64,000 nt of DNA from Flavobacteriales bacterium (lineage in GTDB: Bacteria > Bacteroidota > Bacteroidia > Flavobacteriales_F > PHOS-HE28), in the NCBI GenBank assembly GCA_020635695.1, contig JACJZH010000013.1, positions 21,501 through 85,500 on the forward strand, given 5' to 3'. The position numbers and the translations under genes are program-made. This document shows, in pieces, positions 8,134-15,564 of the stretch. How positions within the stretch are numbered: the stretch's first letter is position 1; each line of letters opens with the position of its first letter. The notes beneath the pieces are model-generated. The model saw only the letters and a list, made by a program, of their open reading frames with translations, did not search any database and was not told the DNA's origin.

Positions 8134-8697
8134 CTACTTCTTCACCCGGTCCATATAGGCGCCGGACTCCGTATCCACCCGGATGATCGTGCCTGCCTCG
8201 ATGAAGATGGGGACCTGCACCTCGGCGCCGGTCTCCAGGGTGGCGGGCTTCAGCACCTTGTTGGCGGTGTCGCCCTTCACGGCGGGTTCGGTGTAGGTCA
8301 CCTCCAGTTCCACGGTCTTGGGGGCCCGGGCGAAGATGGCCACCTCGCTCTCGAAGCCCACCTGCACGGTGTCGTTCTCCTTCATGAACTTCATGGCGTC
8401 GCCGAACAGGGCGGCCTCCACGAACACCTGCTCGAACGTTTCCGGGTGCATCAGCACCAGGTTGTCCCCGTCCCGGTAGAGGTACTGCAGGTCGCGTACT
8501 TCCACGCGCAGCACCTCGATGGTCTCGCCGCTGCGGAAGCGGTTCTCGGCGAGCTTGCCGTTGCGCAGGTTGCGCATCTTGGCCTGGTAGAAGGCCCGCA
8601 GGTTGCCGGGGGTGCGGTGCTGCCATTCCATGATCTGGCAGATGTCGCCGTTGAACCGGATGAAGGAGCCTACGTTGACGTCGGCGGTGCTGGCCAT
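8134..8697 (-). CDS. efp: Elongation factor P
   Basis: 187 residues, the usual EF-P length, with KOW-like N domain, OB domain and the C-terminal OB domain ending in GDTANKVLKPATLETGA and VDTESGAYMDRVK. EF-P binds between the P and E sites of the ribosome and relieves stalling at proline runs. The tip loop that enters the peptidyl transferase centre is unusual: where most EF-Ps have PGKGxAF with a modified lysine (K34 in E. coli), this one reads PGNLRAF, so the standard position holds Asn32 and the nearest basic residues are Arg28 and Arg34. It lies in the lipid A cluster, as in many Bacteroidota, with its own -7 box and a terminator. Confidence 0.95.
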   Translation of the reverse strand: MASTADVNVGSFIRFNGDICQIMEWQHRTPGNLRAFYQAKMRNLRNGKLAENRFRSGETIEVLRVEVRDLQYLYRDGDNLVLMHPETFEQVFVEAALFGDAMKFMKENDTVQVGFESEVAIFARAPKTVELEVTYTEPAVKGDTANKVLKPATLETGAEVQVPIFIEAGTIIRVDTESGAYMDRVKK

Positions 8698-8724
8698 GGT
8701 CGGGAAGGTTTCGTTGGAGCGGCG

Positions 8725-8732
8725 CGAAGATA
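8725..8732 (-). promoter_or_regulatory. -7-like box TATCTTCG of efp
   Basis: Minus-strand TATCTTCG, 27 bases before the efp ATG, fits the TA-N2-TT(T/C)G pattern common in this window. Confidence 0.5.
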
Positions 8733-8751
8733 GGACTTGCCGGAGAGCGGT

Positions 8752-9375
8752 TCAGCCCTTCCAGTGGGCGATGTCCAGCTCCCTGTCGCAGCGATCGTGC
8801 TCCGCCGGTTGCCGGTTGCTGCAGACCAGCAGGGTGCGGGCGTCCAGGTGGTCGTCCAGCAGCCGCTGGTACCAGTTCACGGCCTCGGCGTCCAGGTTGC
8901 TTGCCGGTTCGTCCAGCAGGAGCAGGGAGGTGTCGCTCAGGATGGCCAGCGCCAGTTTCAGCCGCTGCTTCATGCCGCTGGAGAAGTTGCGCACGGGCTT
9001 GTCCAGGGCCTGGTCCAGATAGGCGATGCGCGCGAGGTCGCGGACGCCCAGTCCCATCCGCAGGGGCTTGAACCGTTGGTGCGTCTCCACGGTCTCGGAC
9101 AGGCTCAGGTCCTCGTACAGGCCCAGGTAGGGGGCTGCGATGGAGACGTGCCGGTAGACCTGATCGGGGTCCACCACGGAGCCGTGCAACAGGTGCTCCA
9201 CCCTGCCCGTGCTCGGCGTGATGGCTCCCGCCACCACCTGGAGCAGGGTGCTCTTGCCGCTTCCGTTGGGGCCCAGCACCACGGTGCGGCTGCCCGGCGC
9301 GAAGACGTGGTCCAGACCCCGGAACACGATCTCGCGTCCGAAGACCTTGCCTGCCTGTTGAAGGGTCACCTGCAT
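8752..9375 (-). CDS. ABC transporter ATP-binding protein
   Basis: 207 residues, a single nucleotide-binding domain. Walker A is GPNGSGKST (about residues 35-43), the signature motif is FSSGMKQRL, and Walker B is LLLLDEPASNLD. The sequence is nearest to short CcmA-like ATPases. No membrane partner is encoded next to it, so it must pair with a protein encoded elsewhere. It lies 21 bp after lpxA and 54 bp before efp, probably in one transcript with the lipid A genes; this may hint at a role in envelope lipid traffic, but that is only context. Confidence 0.85.
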   Translation of the reverse strand: MQVTLQQAGKVFGREIVFRGLDHVFAPGSRTVVLGPNGSGKSTLLQVVAGAITPSTGRVEHLLHGSVVDPDQVYRHVSIAAPYLGLYEDLSLSETVETHQRFKPLRMGLGVRDLARIAYLDQALDKPVRNFSSGMKQRLKLALAILSDTSLLLLDEPASNLDAEAVNWYQRLLDDHLDARTLLVCSNRQPAEHDRCDRELDIAHWKG

Positions 9376-9396
9376 CGGGTCAGGTGCTCAAGCGGG

Positions 9397-10179
9397 TCAT
9401 TCCACCAGCCCGCGCATGATGCCCTTGGGGCTGTTGCGGATGAAGTCGAGGATGAGGCCGCGCTCGGGACTGGGCTTCAGGGTCTGCTCCACGTTCTGCA
9501 CGGCGCGTTCCACGTTGTTGTTGCGCACGAAGATCTCGCGGTAGATGTCCTCGATGCGGGTCACCTGCTCATCGCTGAACCCGCGCCGGCGCAGGCCCAC
9601 GACGTTCACGCCCACGTAGCTCAGGGGTTCGCGGGCGGCCTTCACGAAGGGGGGCACGTTCTTGCGCACCAGGCTGGCCCCGGCGATGAAGCTGTGCGCC
9701 CCGATGTGGATGAACTGCTGCACGGCCACGTTGCCTTCCAGGATGGCCCAGTCGTCGATGGTGACGTGGCCGGCGAGGTTCACGCTGTTCGCGATCACGA
9801 CGTTGTCGCCCACGGCGCAGTCGTGCGCCAGGTGCACGTAGGCCATCAGCAGGCAGTTGGCGCCCACGGTGGTCTTCAGCCGGTCGGCGGTGCCGCGGTT
9901 GATGGTGACGCACTCGCGCACGGTGGTGCCGTCGCCCACCTCGGCGGTGGTGTATTCCCCGGCGAACTTGAGGTCCTGCGGGATGGCGGCGATCACCGCC
10001 CCGGGGAAGATGCGGCAGTCGTTGCCGACCCGGGCGCCGTTCATGAGCACGGCGTTGGGGCCGATCCAGGTGCCGTCGCCCACCTGCACATCGGCCTGGA
10101 TGGTGGCGAAGGGCTCCACGGTGACGTTGGCGCCCAACTTGGCGTCGGGATGCACGGAGGCCAGCTTGCTGATGCTCAT
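9397..10179 (-). CDS. lpxA: Acyl-ACP--UDP-N-acetylglucosamine O-acyltransferase LpxA
   Basis: 260 residues, the family length. A run of left-handed beta-helix hexapeptides fills residues 1-190, with the catalytic His in AYVHLAHDC and the typical FIHIGAHSFIAGAS stretch, followed by a helical C-terminal domain. LpxA makes the first step of lipid A synthesis, adding a 3-hydroxyacyl chain to UDP-GlcNAc in the cytoplasm. It starts 4 bases after the lpxC-fabZ stop, so the first two enzymes of the pathway are expressed together. Confidence 0.95.
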   Translation of the reverse strand: MSISKLASVHPDAKLGANVTVEPFATIQADVQVGDGTWIGPNAVLMNGARVGNDCRIFPGAVIAAIPQDLKFAGEYTTAEVGDGTTVRECVTINRGTADRLKTTVGANCLLMAYVHLAHDCAVGDNVVIANSVNLAGHVTIDDWAILEGNVAVQQFIHIGAHSFIAGASLVRKNVPPFVKAAREPLSYVGVNVVGLRRRGFSDEQVTRIEDIYREIFVRNNNVERAVQNVEQTLKPSPERGLILDFIRNSPKGIMRGLVE

Positions 10180-10183
10180 GGGT

Positions 10184-11623
10184 TCAGGCGTTGGCCTTTT
10201 CGGCCGGGTTGGCGGTGGCCTTGTCCTTCACGATCTGTGCCATCATCTCGGCCTCCACGGCCAGTTGTCCGTTCACGTAGCCCCTGCCGGCCATGTGCAC
10301 CAGCCCGCGGCGGATGGGGGTGAGCAGCTCCAGGCGGAACACGAGCGTGTCGCCGGGGATCACCTTGCGCCGGTAGCGGATGCCGTCGGTCTTCAGGAAG
10401 TAGGTGGTGTAGTTCTCCGGGTCGGGCACCTGGCTCAGGGCGAAGATGCCGCCCACCTGCGCCATGGCCTCCACCTGCAGCACGCCGGGCATCACGGGGT
10501 TCCCCGGGAAATGGCCGGTGAAGTGCGGCTCGTTCATGGTCACGTTCTTGATGCCGATGATGCTGGTCTCGTCCATCTCCAGCACCTTGTCCACCAGCAG
10601 GAAGGGGTACCGGTGGGGCAGCATCTTCTCGATCTGCATGATGTCGTAGAGGGGCTCCTTGGTCAGGTCCAGGTGCGCCACGGGGTTCTTCTCCTCCTCG
10701 CGCATGGCCTCCTTGATCCGCTTGGCGAAGCTGGTGTTGCCGAAGTGGCCGGGCCGTGCGGCCAGGATGTGGCCCTTGATCGGCCGCCCCACCAGGGCCA
10801 GGTCGCCCACGATGTCCATCAGCTTGTGGCGCGCGGGTTCGTTGAAGTACTTCAGGTCGGTGGTGTTCAGCACGCCGTTGCGGCGGATCTCCACTTCCTG
10901 GTAGGGCTTGTTCAGGGCCTTGGCCACGGCCTTCAGGTCCTCCTGGGTGGTGCCTTCACGGTCCTCCAGCACGATGGCGTTGTCCAGGTCGCCGCCCTTG
11001 ATCAGTCCGGCCTTGGCCAGCTGCTCCAGTTCACGCAGGAACACGAAGGTGCGGCAGGGGGCGATCTCGTCCTTGAACTCCTCCACCCGGTACATGCTGG
11101 CATGCTGGGTGCCGAGCACCGGGCTGTTGTAGTCCACCATCACGGTGATGCGGAACTCGCCACCGGGCGCCGGCACGCCGAGCATCTCGGTGCCGCGCTC
11201 CTCGGTCTCGAACCAGATGGGCTCCTTCAGCACCCACCAGTTGCGCGCCGCGTTCTGCCGTTCCAGGCCCACGGCCTCGATGGCCTCGACGAAGGGCAGG
11301 GCGCTGCCGTCCATGATGGGCACCTCGGGGCCGCTCAGCTTCAGCAGGCAGTTGTCCACGCCCAGGGCGTAGAGCGCGCTGAGCACGTGTTCGGTGGTGT
11401 TCACCATCACCTCGCCCTTGCCCAGGGTGGTGCCGCGCGCGGTGCTCACGACCAGGTCGGCGTCGGCCTCGATCACGGGTTCGCCGGGCAGGTCGGTGCG
11501 TTGGAACTTGTAGCCATGGCCCACTGCGGCGGGGCAGAGGGTCAGCGTCACGGGAACGCCGGAGTGCAGGCCCACGCCCTTGAGGGTGGCCTCGGCCTTC
11601 AGGGTATGCTGGAAGTCGCTCAT
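10184..11623 (-). CDS. lpxC: Bifunctional LpxC deacetylase / FabZ dehydratase fusion
   Basis: 479 residues. The first about 320 form LpxC, the zinc deacetylase that commits UDP-acyl-GlcNAc to lipid A; zinc ligands appear as TTEHVLSAL and ARHKLMDIVGDL, with the catalytic His in GHILAARPGH. The last about 150 form FabZ, a hot-dog-fold 3-hydroxyacyl-ACP dehydratase, with LPHRYPFLLVDKV and HFPGNPVMPGVLQVEAMAQ (catalytic His and Glu). The fusion is a known hallmark of Bacteroidota. It puts fatty acid elongation and lipid A commitment, which compete for the same acyl-ACP, under one control. A TACCTTCG box lies 36 bases before the ATG. Confidence 0.96.
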   Translation of the reverse strand: MSDFQHTLKAEATLKGVGLHSGVPVTLTLCPAAVGHGYKFQRTDLPGEPVIEADADLVVSTARGTTLGKGEVMVNTTEHVLSALYALGVDNCLLKLSGPEVPIMDGSALPFVEAIEAVGLERQNAARNWWVLKEPIWFETEERGTEMLGVPAPGGEFRITVMVDYNSPVLGTQHASMYRVEEFKDEIAPCRTFVFLRELEQLAKAGLIKGGDLDNAIVLEDREGTTQEDLKAVAKALNKPYQEVEIRRNGVLNTTDLKYFNEPARHKLMDIVGDLALVGRPIKGHILAARPGHFGNTSFAKRIKEAMREEEKNPVAHLDLTKEPLYDIMQIEKMLPHRYPFLLVDKVLEMDETSIIGIKNVTMNEPHFTGHFPGNPVMPGVLQVEAMAQVGGIFALSQVPDPENYTTYFLKTDGIRYRRKVIPGDTLVFRLELLTPIRRGLVHMAGRGYVNGQLAVEAEMMAQIVKDKATANPAEKANA

Positions 11624-11659
11624 GACAGGGACCGGGAGGCCTCGGGCCGCCGGGTCCGG

Positions 11660-11667
11660 CGAAGGTA
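11660..11667 (-). promoter_or_regulatory. -7-like box TACCTTCG of lpxC-fabZ
   Basis: Minus-strand TACCTTCG, 36 bases before the lpxC-fabZ ATG, in the 69-bp gap after lpxD. Confidence 0.5.
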
Positions 11668-11692
11668 GCGCGCCGCCGGATAGCGGCCCGGT

Positions 11693-12724
11693 CTACTCCG
11701 TGTCCGGGCCCTTCTCCAGGCGGTCCAGCCGGCGGGCCAGGTCGGGAAGCCTGCGGAAGCCCACGTAGCTGCGCTTGAACTCCCCGATGGGGATGGCCGG
11801 GGACCCCTGGATGGTGGTGCCCTCCGGGATGTTGTTGGCGATGCCGCTCTGGGCGGCGATGCGCACCCGGTCGCCGATCACCAGGTGCCCGGCGATGCCC
11901 ACCTGTCCGCCGATCAGGCAATGGGCGCCCACCTTGCTGCTGCCGGCGATGCCGGTCTGTGCCGCGATCACGGTGTGCGCGCCGATCTCCGCGTTGTGGC
12001 CCACCTGGATCAGGTTGTCCAGCTTCACCCCGGTGCGGATGATGGTGCTGCCCAGGGTGGCCCGGTCGATGGTGGTGTTGGCGCCCACCTCCACGTGGTC
12101 CTCGAGCACCACGTTGCCCACCTGCGGCATCTTCACGGACTGGCCATCCTCGTCCACGGTGAAGCCGAATCCGTCCGCGCCGATCACCACGCCGCTGTGC
12201 AGCACGCAGCCCGCGCCGATCACGGAGTTGTGGTACACCTTCACCCCGGAGTTCAGGACCGTCCCCTTGCCGATGCGCACGCCGTCGCCGATCATGCAAC
12301 CGGGGAACACCTTCACGCCATCCTCCAGCACCACGCCGTCGCCGATGTGGCAGAAGGTGCCGATGTACACATCACGGCCAAGTGTGGCCTTGGGGCTCAC
12401 GTAGCTGGGCTGCTCGATGCCCTTGCGGTCGTAGCGCAGGCGGTCGTAGCGTTCCAGCAGCTCGCTGAAGGCGGCGCGGGGGTCCTTCACGCGGATGAGC
12501 GTGAGGCGCTTGGGCAGGGGCTGCAAGGCGGAGAACCCGCTCTCCACGATGGCGATGCTGGCCCCCGTGGTGTACAGGTGCTCGGTGTACTTGGGATTGG
12601 CCAGGAAGGTGAGGGTGCCGCTGCGGGCCTCCTCGATCTTGGCCAGGTCGTTCACCAGCACCTGGGGATCACCATCCACTTCCCCGCGAAGGAGCTCGGC
12701 GATCTGGGCGGCGGTGAACTGCAT
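11693..12724 (-). CDS. lpxD: UDP-3-O-acylglucosamine N-acyltransferase LpxD
   Basis: 343 residues, the normal LpxD length. The N-terminal uridine-binding domain (1-100) is followed by about 30 hexapeptide turns (105-300) and a C-terminal helix. The catalytic His lies in QVGHNAEIG, and the loop GADGFGF and the NTTIDRATLG turn are typical of LpxD. It adds the second 3-hydroxyacyl chain in lipid A synthesis. Compared with the second copy at 7115-8041 this is the one that fits the family in full. The ATG lies only 7 bases after a perfect TATCTTTG box, so the mRNA may be nearly leaderless. Confidence 0.95.
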   Translation of the reverse strand: MQFTAAQIAELLRGEVDGDPQVLVNDLAKIEEARSGTLTFLANPKYTEHLYTTGASIAIVESGFSALQPLPKRLTLIRVKDPRAAFSELLERYDRLRYDRKGIEQPSYVSPKATLGRDVYIGTFCHIGDGVVLEDGVKVFPGCMIGDGVRIGKGTVLNSGVKVYHNSVIGAGCVLHSGVVIGADGFGFTVDEDGQSVKMPQVGNVVLEDHVEVGANTTIDRATLGSTIIRTGVKLDNLIQVGHNAEIGAHTVIAAQTGIAGSSKVGAHCLIGGQVGIAGHLVIGDRVRIAAQSGIANNIPEGTTIQGSPAIPIGEFKRSYVGFRRLPDLARRLDRLEKGPDTE

Positions 12725-12731
12725 GGGCCGG

Positions 12732-12739
12732 CAAAGATA
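12732..12739 (-). promoter_or_regulatory. -7-like box TATCTTTG of lpxD
   Basis: Minus-strand TATCTTTG is a perfect match to TAnnTTTG, ending 7 bases before the lpxD ATG. Confidence 0.6.
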
Positions 12740-12775
12740 CGCGGGTGCGCGCTCGGGAGCAGGCGACCGGGCCGC

Positions 12776-13339
12776 TCAGGAATGCTCGTTGGCGGGCACC
12801 ATGGGGACATCGACCCCGGTCCGGTCCCAGCGGAGGGTGAGCCGAAGGGGTGAACCCCCGTCCAGACCGATGGTGAACAGTTCCACCTCCTGCGGAAGGG
12901 TTTCCACCGGCACCTGCACCTGCAGCACATCGTGCTCCGGTTCCCGGCTCGCCTTCTCGCCCCAGGAAACGCCCCAGGGGTACATCTTGCCGTTCCAGAT
13001 CACGGTCCACTCCTGTGGCCCTGGGATGGTCCACAGCGTGTACGTGCCTGCGGGCAGCACCTGGTCCCCGACGCGCAGGTCCACGTTCGTGCTGAAGGTG
13101 GTGGCCTCGTTGGCCCCGGTGCGCCACACTTCGTTGAAGGGCACCAGCCCGCCGAAGATCTCGCGGCCACGCTTGCTGGGCCGGTTGTAGAACACCTCGA
13201 TGTGCGTGCCGCCCTGGTCCAGCACCACGGTCTCCTCCGGACTCGCCTTCTTGGTGTTGTACTTCATGTACTGGAAGCCAGCAAAACCGAGCAGGGCCAG
13301 TCCCAGCAGGATGATGAGGAGCCACTTGAGGAACTTCAT
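12776..13339 (-). CDS. DUF2911 domain protein, membrane-anchored
   Basis: 187 residues. An N-terminal hydrophobic helix (about 5-24, LLIILLGLALLGFAGF) works as a signal anchor; the rest is the DUF2911 beta-domain, recognised by FNEVWRTGANEAT and LPAGTYTLWTIPG. The family is common in Bacteroidota and has no established function; it is presumably periplasmic or surface-facing. It lies between the SDR gene and lpxD with a TAACTTCG box 24 bases before the ATG, so it can be expressed apart from the SDR. Confidence 0.85.
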   Translation of the reverse strand: MKFLKWLLIILLGLALLGFAGFQYMKYNTKKASPEETVVLDQGGTHIEVFYNRPSKRGREIFGGLVPFNEVWRTGANEATTFSTNVDLRVGDQVLPAGTYTLWTIPGPQEWTVIWNGKMYPWGVSWGEKASREPEHDVLQVQVPVETLPQEVELFTIGLDGGSPLRLTLRWDRTGVDVPMVPANEHS

Positions 13340-13363
13340 GATGTCATGGGATGGATGGAGGCC

Positions 13364-13371
13364 CGAAGTTA
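13364..13371 (-). promoter_or_regulatory. -7-like box TAACTTCG of the DUF2911 gene
   Basis: Minus-strand TAACTTCG, 24 bases before the ATG at 13339, in the 45-bp gap after the SDR gene. Confidence 0.5.
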
Positions 13372-13384
13372 GCCGGACACCGGA

Positions 13385-14167
13385 TCATGTCCGCTCCACC
13401 AGGTAGCTGTTGGCCTGCGCCACGCAGGTCACCACCAGGTCGTTGATGCAGACGTGCGCGGGCAGGCTGGCGGCGTAGTGCACCAGCTCGGCGATGTCCT
13501 CGGGATGCAGCGGCTCCAGGCCTTGGTACACCTGCTTCGCCTTGTCGGCATCGCCGTGGAAGCGCACCAGGCTGAACTCGGTCTCGGCCAGGCCGGGCGC
13601 GATCTGGGTGACCTTGATGCCGTGCGGCAGCAGGTCGATGCGCAGCCCCTTGGTCAGGGCGTCCACGGCGTGCTTGCTGGCGCAGTAGACGTTGCCCCTG
13701 GGGTACACCTCCTTGCCGGCGGTGCTGCCGATGTTGATGATGTGCCCTCGTCCGCGCTCGATCATGCCCGGCACCACGGCGCGGGTCACCCAGAGCAGGC
13801 CCTTCACGTTGGTGTCCAACATGCGTTCCCAGTCCTCGGGGTCGCCCTGCTGCACGGGGTCCATCCCGGCGGCCAGCCCGGCGTTGTTCACCAGCAGGTC
13901 GATGGCCCGCCACGCCTCCGGCAGGGAGGCGATGGCGCGCTCCACATCGGCCCGGTCGCGCACGTCGAAGCGCAGGGGGTACACGGCGCTGTGGCCTTCC
14001 AGCTTCCCGTGCAGGCCCTCGAGCTCCCGTTGCAGGGCGTCCAGGCGGTCGCGGCGGCGGCCGGTCAGGATCACGCGCCACCCCTCGGCGGCCAGGCGGC
14101 GGGCGGTGGCCTCACCGAATCCGGAGGTGGCACCGGTGACCAGGGCGATGCGGGCGGGGGTGCTCAT
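13385..14167 (-). CDS. Short-chain dehydrogenase/reductase, YdfG-like
   Basis: 260 residues. The NAD(P)-binding motif TGATSGFG is at residues 11-18, NNAG near 92, and the catalytic YCASK near 160, all at classical SDR positions. GRR after the second strand fits NADP preference. The sequence resembles the YdfG group, which oxidises 3-hydroxy acids such as L-allo-threonine or serine; the true substrate is unknown. Its ATG overlaps the stop codon of the HD-domain gene (ATGA), so the two are coupled. Confidence 0.88.
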   Translation of the reverse strand: MSTPARIALVTGATSGFGEATARRLAAEGWRVILTGRRRDRLDALQRELEGLHGKLEGHSAVYPLRFDVRDRADVERAIASLPEAWRAIDLLVNNAGLAAGMDPVQQGDPEDWERMLDTNVKGLLWVTRAVVPGMIERGRGHIINIGSTAGKEVYPRGNVYCASKHAVDALTKGLRIDLLPHGIKVTQIAPGLAETEFSLVRFHGDADKAKQVYQGLEPLHPEDIAELVHYAASLPAHVCINDLVVTCVAQANSYLVERT

Positions 14168-15429
14168 GGCAGGGTGGTCTTGTTCGCCGGCAGCCCGAAG
14201 TGCGAGGGCTCCAACCAGCGGGGAAAGGCCAGGTAGTGCTTCTCCACCGGCTGAGCGAGGGCCTGGATGCCCAGGTTGTCGCTGGCCTCGGCGATGTCGC
14301 GGATGCGGCCGTCCTTGTACAGCAGTTCGATGATGTCCTGCTCGCTGTCGTAGGCGTTGTTCACGATGCTGCCGGTGAGCACGAAGCGGGCGGTGTCCGG
14401 CACGGGAATGCCCTGGGTGGCGGCCACCTCCTCCCGGATGGCGGCGATGCGCTCGGGGTCCCAGGGGGCGTCGCTCAGGCGGATGCGGAACAGGCGGCGT
14501 TCCACCAGGTCGCGGCAGAGGGTGGCCAGCGCGGGGTCGGGATGCGAGGCCCAGACCTTCACGGCGCCCATGATGTCGTGGTCGTCCAGCTGCAGGAAGG
14601 CCTCGAGCACGCTGCGGTCGGTGGCGAAGCCGGCGGTCTCGTGGCGTTCGTACAGGAAGCGCTTCAGGGCCGGGCTGGCGAAGAGCTCCTCGCGCTCGGC
14701 GGCCAGTTCGCGGGCGCGGCGCAGGGCCTCGATCAGCATCAGCTCGGCGGCCACCACGGTCTTGTGCAGGTACACCTGCCAGTACATCAGCCGGCGGGCC
14801 ACGATGAACTTCTCGATGCTGTAGATGGCCTTTTCCTCCACTACCAGGCGGTCGTCCACCACCTCCAGCATCTTGATGATGCGGTCGCCGCCGATCACGC
14901 CCTCGCTCACGCCGGTGTAGAAGCTGTCGCGGTTCAGGTAGTCCATCCGGTCCACGTCCAGCTGGCTGCTCACCAACTGGTGCAGGGCGCGGCGGGGGTG
15001 GACGTCGCGGAAGATCCGGATGCCCATGTCCAGCGCCCCGTCGAACTCCTCGTTCAGGGCGTCCATCACCAGGGCGCTGATCTCCTCGTGGCCGGTGCCC
15101 TCCACCAGGCTGTGCTCCAGGGTGTGGCTGAAGGGCCCGTGGCCGATGTCGTGCAACAGGATGGCGATGTGGGCGCCCAGTTCCTCCTCCTCGGTGAAGG
15201 TGTGCCCCTTGGCCCGCAGCACGGCGATGGCCTGCCCCATCAGGTGCATGGCGCCCAGCGCGTGGTGGAAGCGCGTGTGCAGCGCGCCCGGGTACACCAG
15301 GTGCGAGAGGCTGAGCTGCTTGATGTGCCGCAGCCGCTGGAACCAGCGGTGGTCGATCAGCCGCTGCACCACCGGGTGGGGCACGGTGATGAAGCCGTAG
15401 ATGGGGTCGTTCAGGATCTTGGGGCGCAC
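14164..15429 (-). CDS. HD-domain phosphohydrolase (dNTPase-like)
   Basis: About 421 residues from a GTG at 15429. The HD metal site is complete: HTRFHHALGAMHL (first His), LLHDIGHGPFSHTLEH (HD pair), and DRMDYLNRDSFYTG (later Asp). The sequence resembles the YwfO/SAMHD1-like HD group, many of which hydrolyse dNTPs. It starts just after KILNDPIYGFITVPHP, a typical N-terminus of this family; the exact start is uncertain because no ATG is available and upstream alternatives exist. It is divergent from porX, as I recall for several Flavobacteriales, with the promoter in the 135-bp gap. Confidence 0.85.
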   Translation of the reverse strand: MRPKILNDPIYGFITVPHPVVQRLIDHRWFQRLRHIKQLSLSHLVYPGALHTRFHHALGAMHLMGQAIAVLRAKGHTFTEEEELGAHIAILLHDIGHGPFSHTLEHSLVEGTGHEEISALVMDALNEEFDGALDMGIRIFRDVHPRRALHQLVSSQLDVDRMDYLNRDSFYTGVSEGVIGGDRIIKMLEVVDDRLVVEEKAIYSIEKFIVARRLMYWQVYLHKTVVAAELMLIEALRRARELAAEREELFASPALKRFLYERHETAGFATDRSVLEAFLQLDDHDIMGAVKVWASHPDPALATLCRDLVERRLFRIRLSDAPWDPERIAAIREEVAATQGIPVPDTARFVLTGSIVNNAYDSEQDIIELLYKDGRIRDIAEASDNLGIQALAQPVEKHYLAFPRWLEPSHFGLPANKTTLP

Positions 15430-15472
15430 GGCGATGGCTTCCGGGCCGGGGCAAAGCCCTAAATTCACGGGC

Positions 15473-15481
15473 CGAAAGGTA
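15473..15481 (-). promoter_or_regulatory. -7-like element TACCTTTCG of the HD-domain gene
   Basis: Minus-strand TACCTTTCG resembles TAnnTTTG with one extra base. It is the only such element in the gap and lies 43 bases before the GTG start. Confidence 0.35.
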
Positions 15482-15538
15482 GCGACCGGCAACGGCCCCG
15501 TGGCCCGCTCCGGCGCTTGAGCTGAACGAAACGAAGCC

Positions 15539-15558
15539 GCCGCCCCGCCCGGGGCGGC
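15539..15558 (+). promoter_or_regulatory. GC-only hairpin in the porX leader
   Basis: GCCGCCCCG and CGGGGCGGC form a perfect 9-bp stem with only CC between them, ending 6 bases before the porX ATG. The structure would cover the ribosome entry region and could limit porX translation. No U-run follows, so it is not a terminator. Confidence 0.45.
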
Positions 15559-15564
15559 CATCGC

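Noticed and set aside
7115..12724. Two LpxD-like genes as a recent local duplication
   Set aside because: The two proteins are only distantly similar and differ in length; as I recall, two copies around efp are common in Bacteroidota, so this is likely an old arrangement.
14200..15462. 420-codon plus-strand frame opposite the HD-domain gene
   Set aside because: Composition is typical of an antisense shadow; the minus strand shows complete HD metal motifs.
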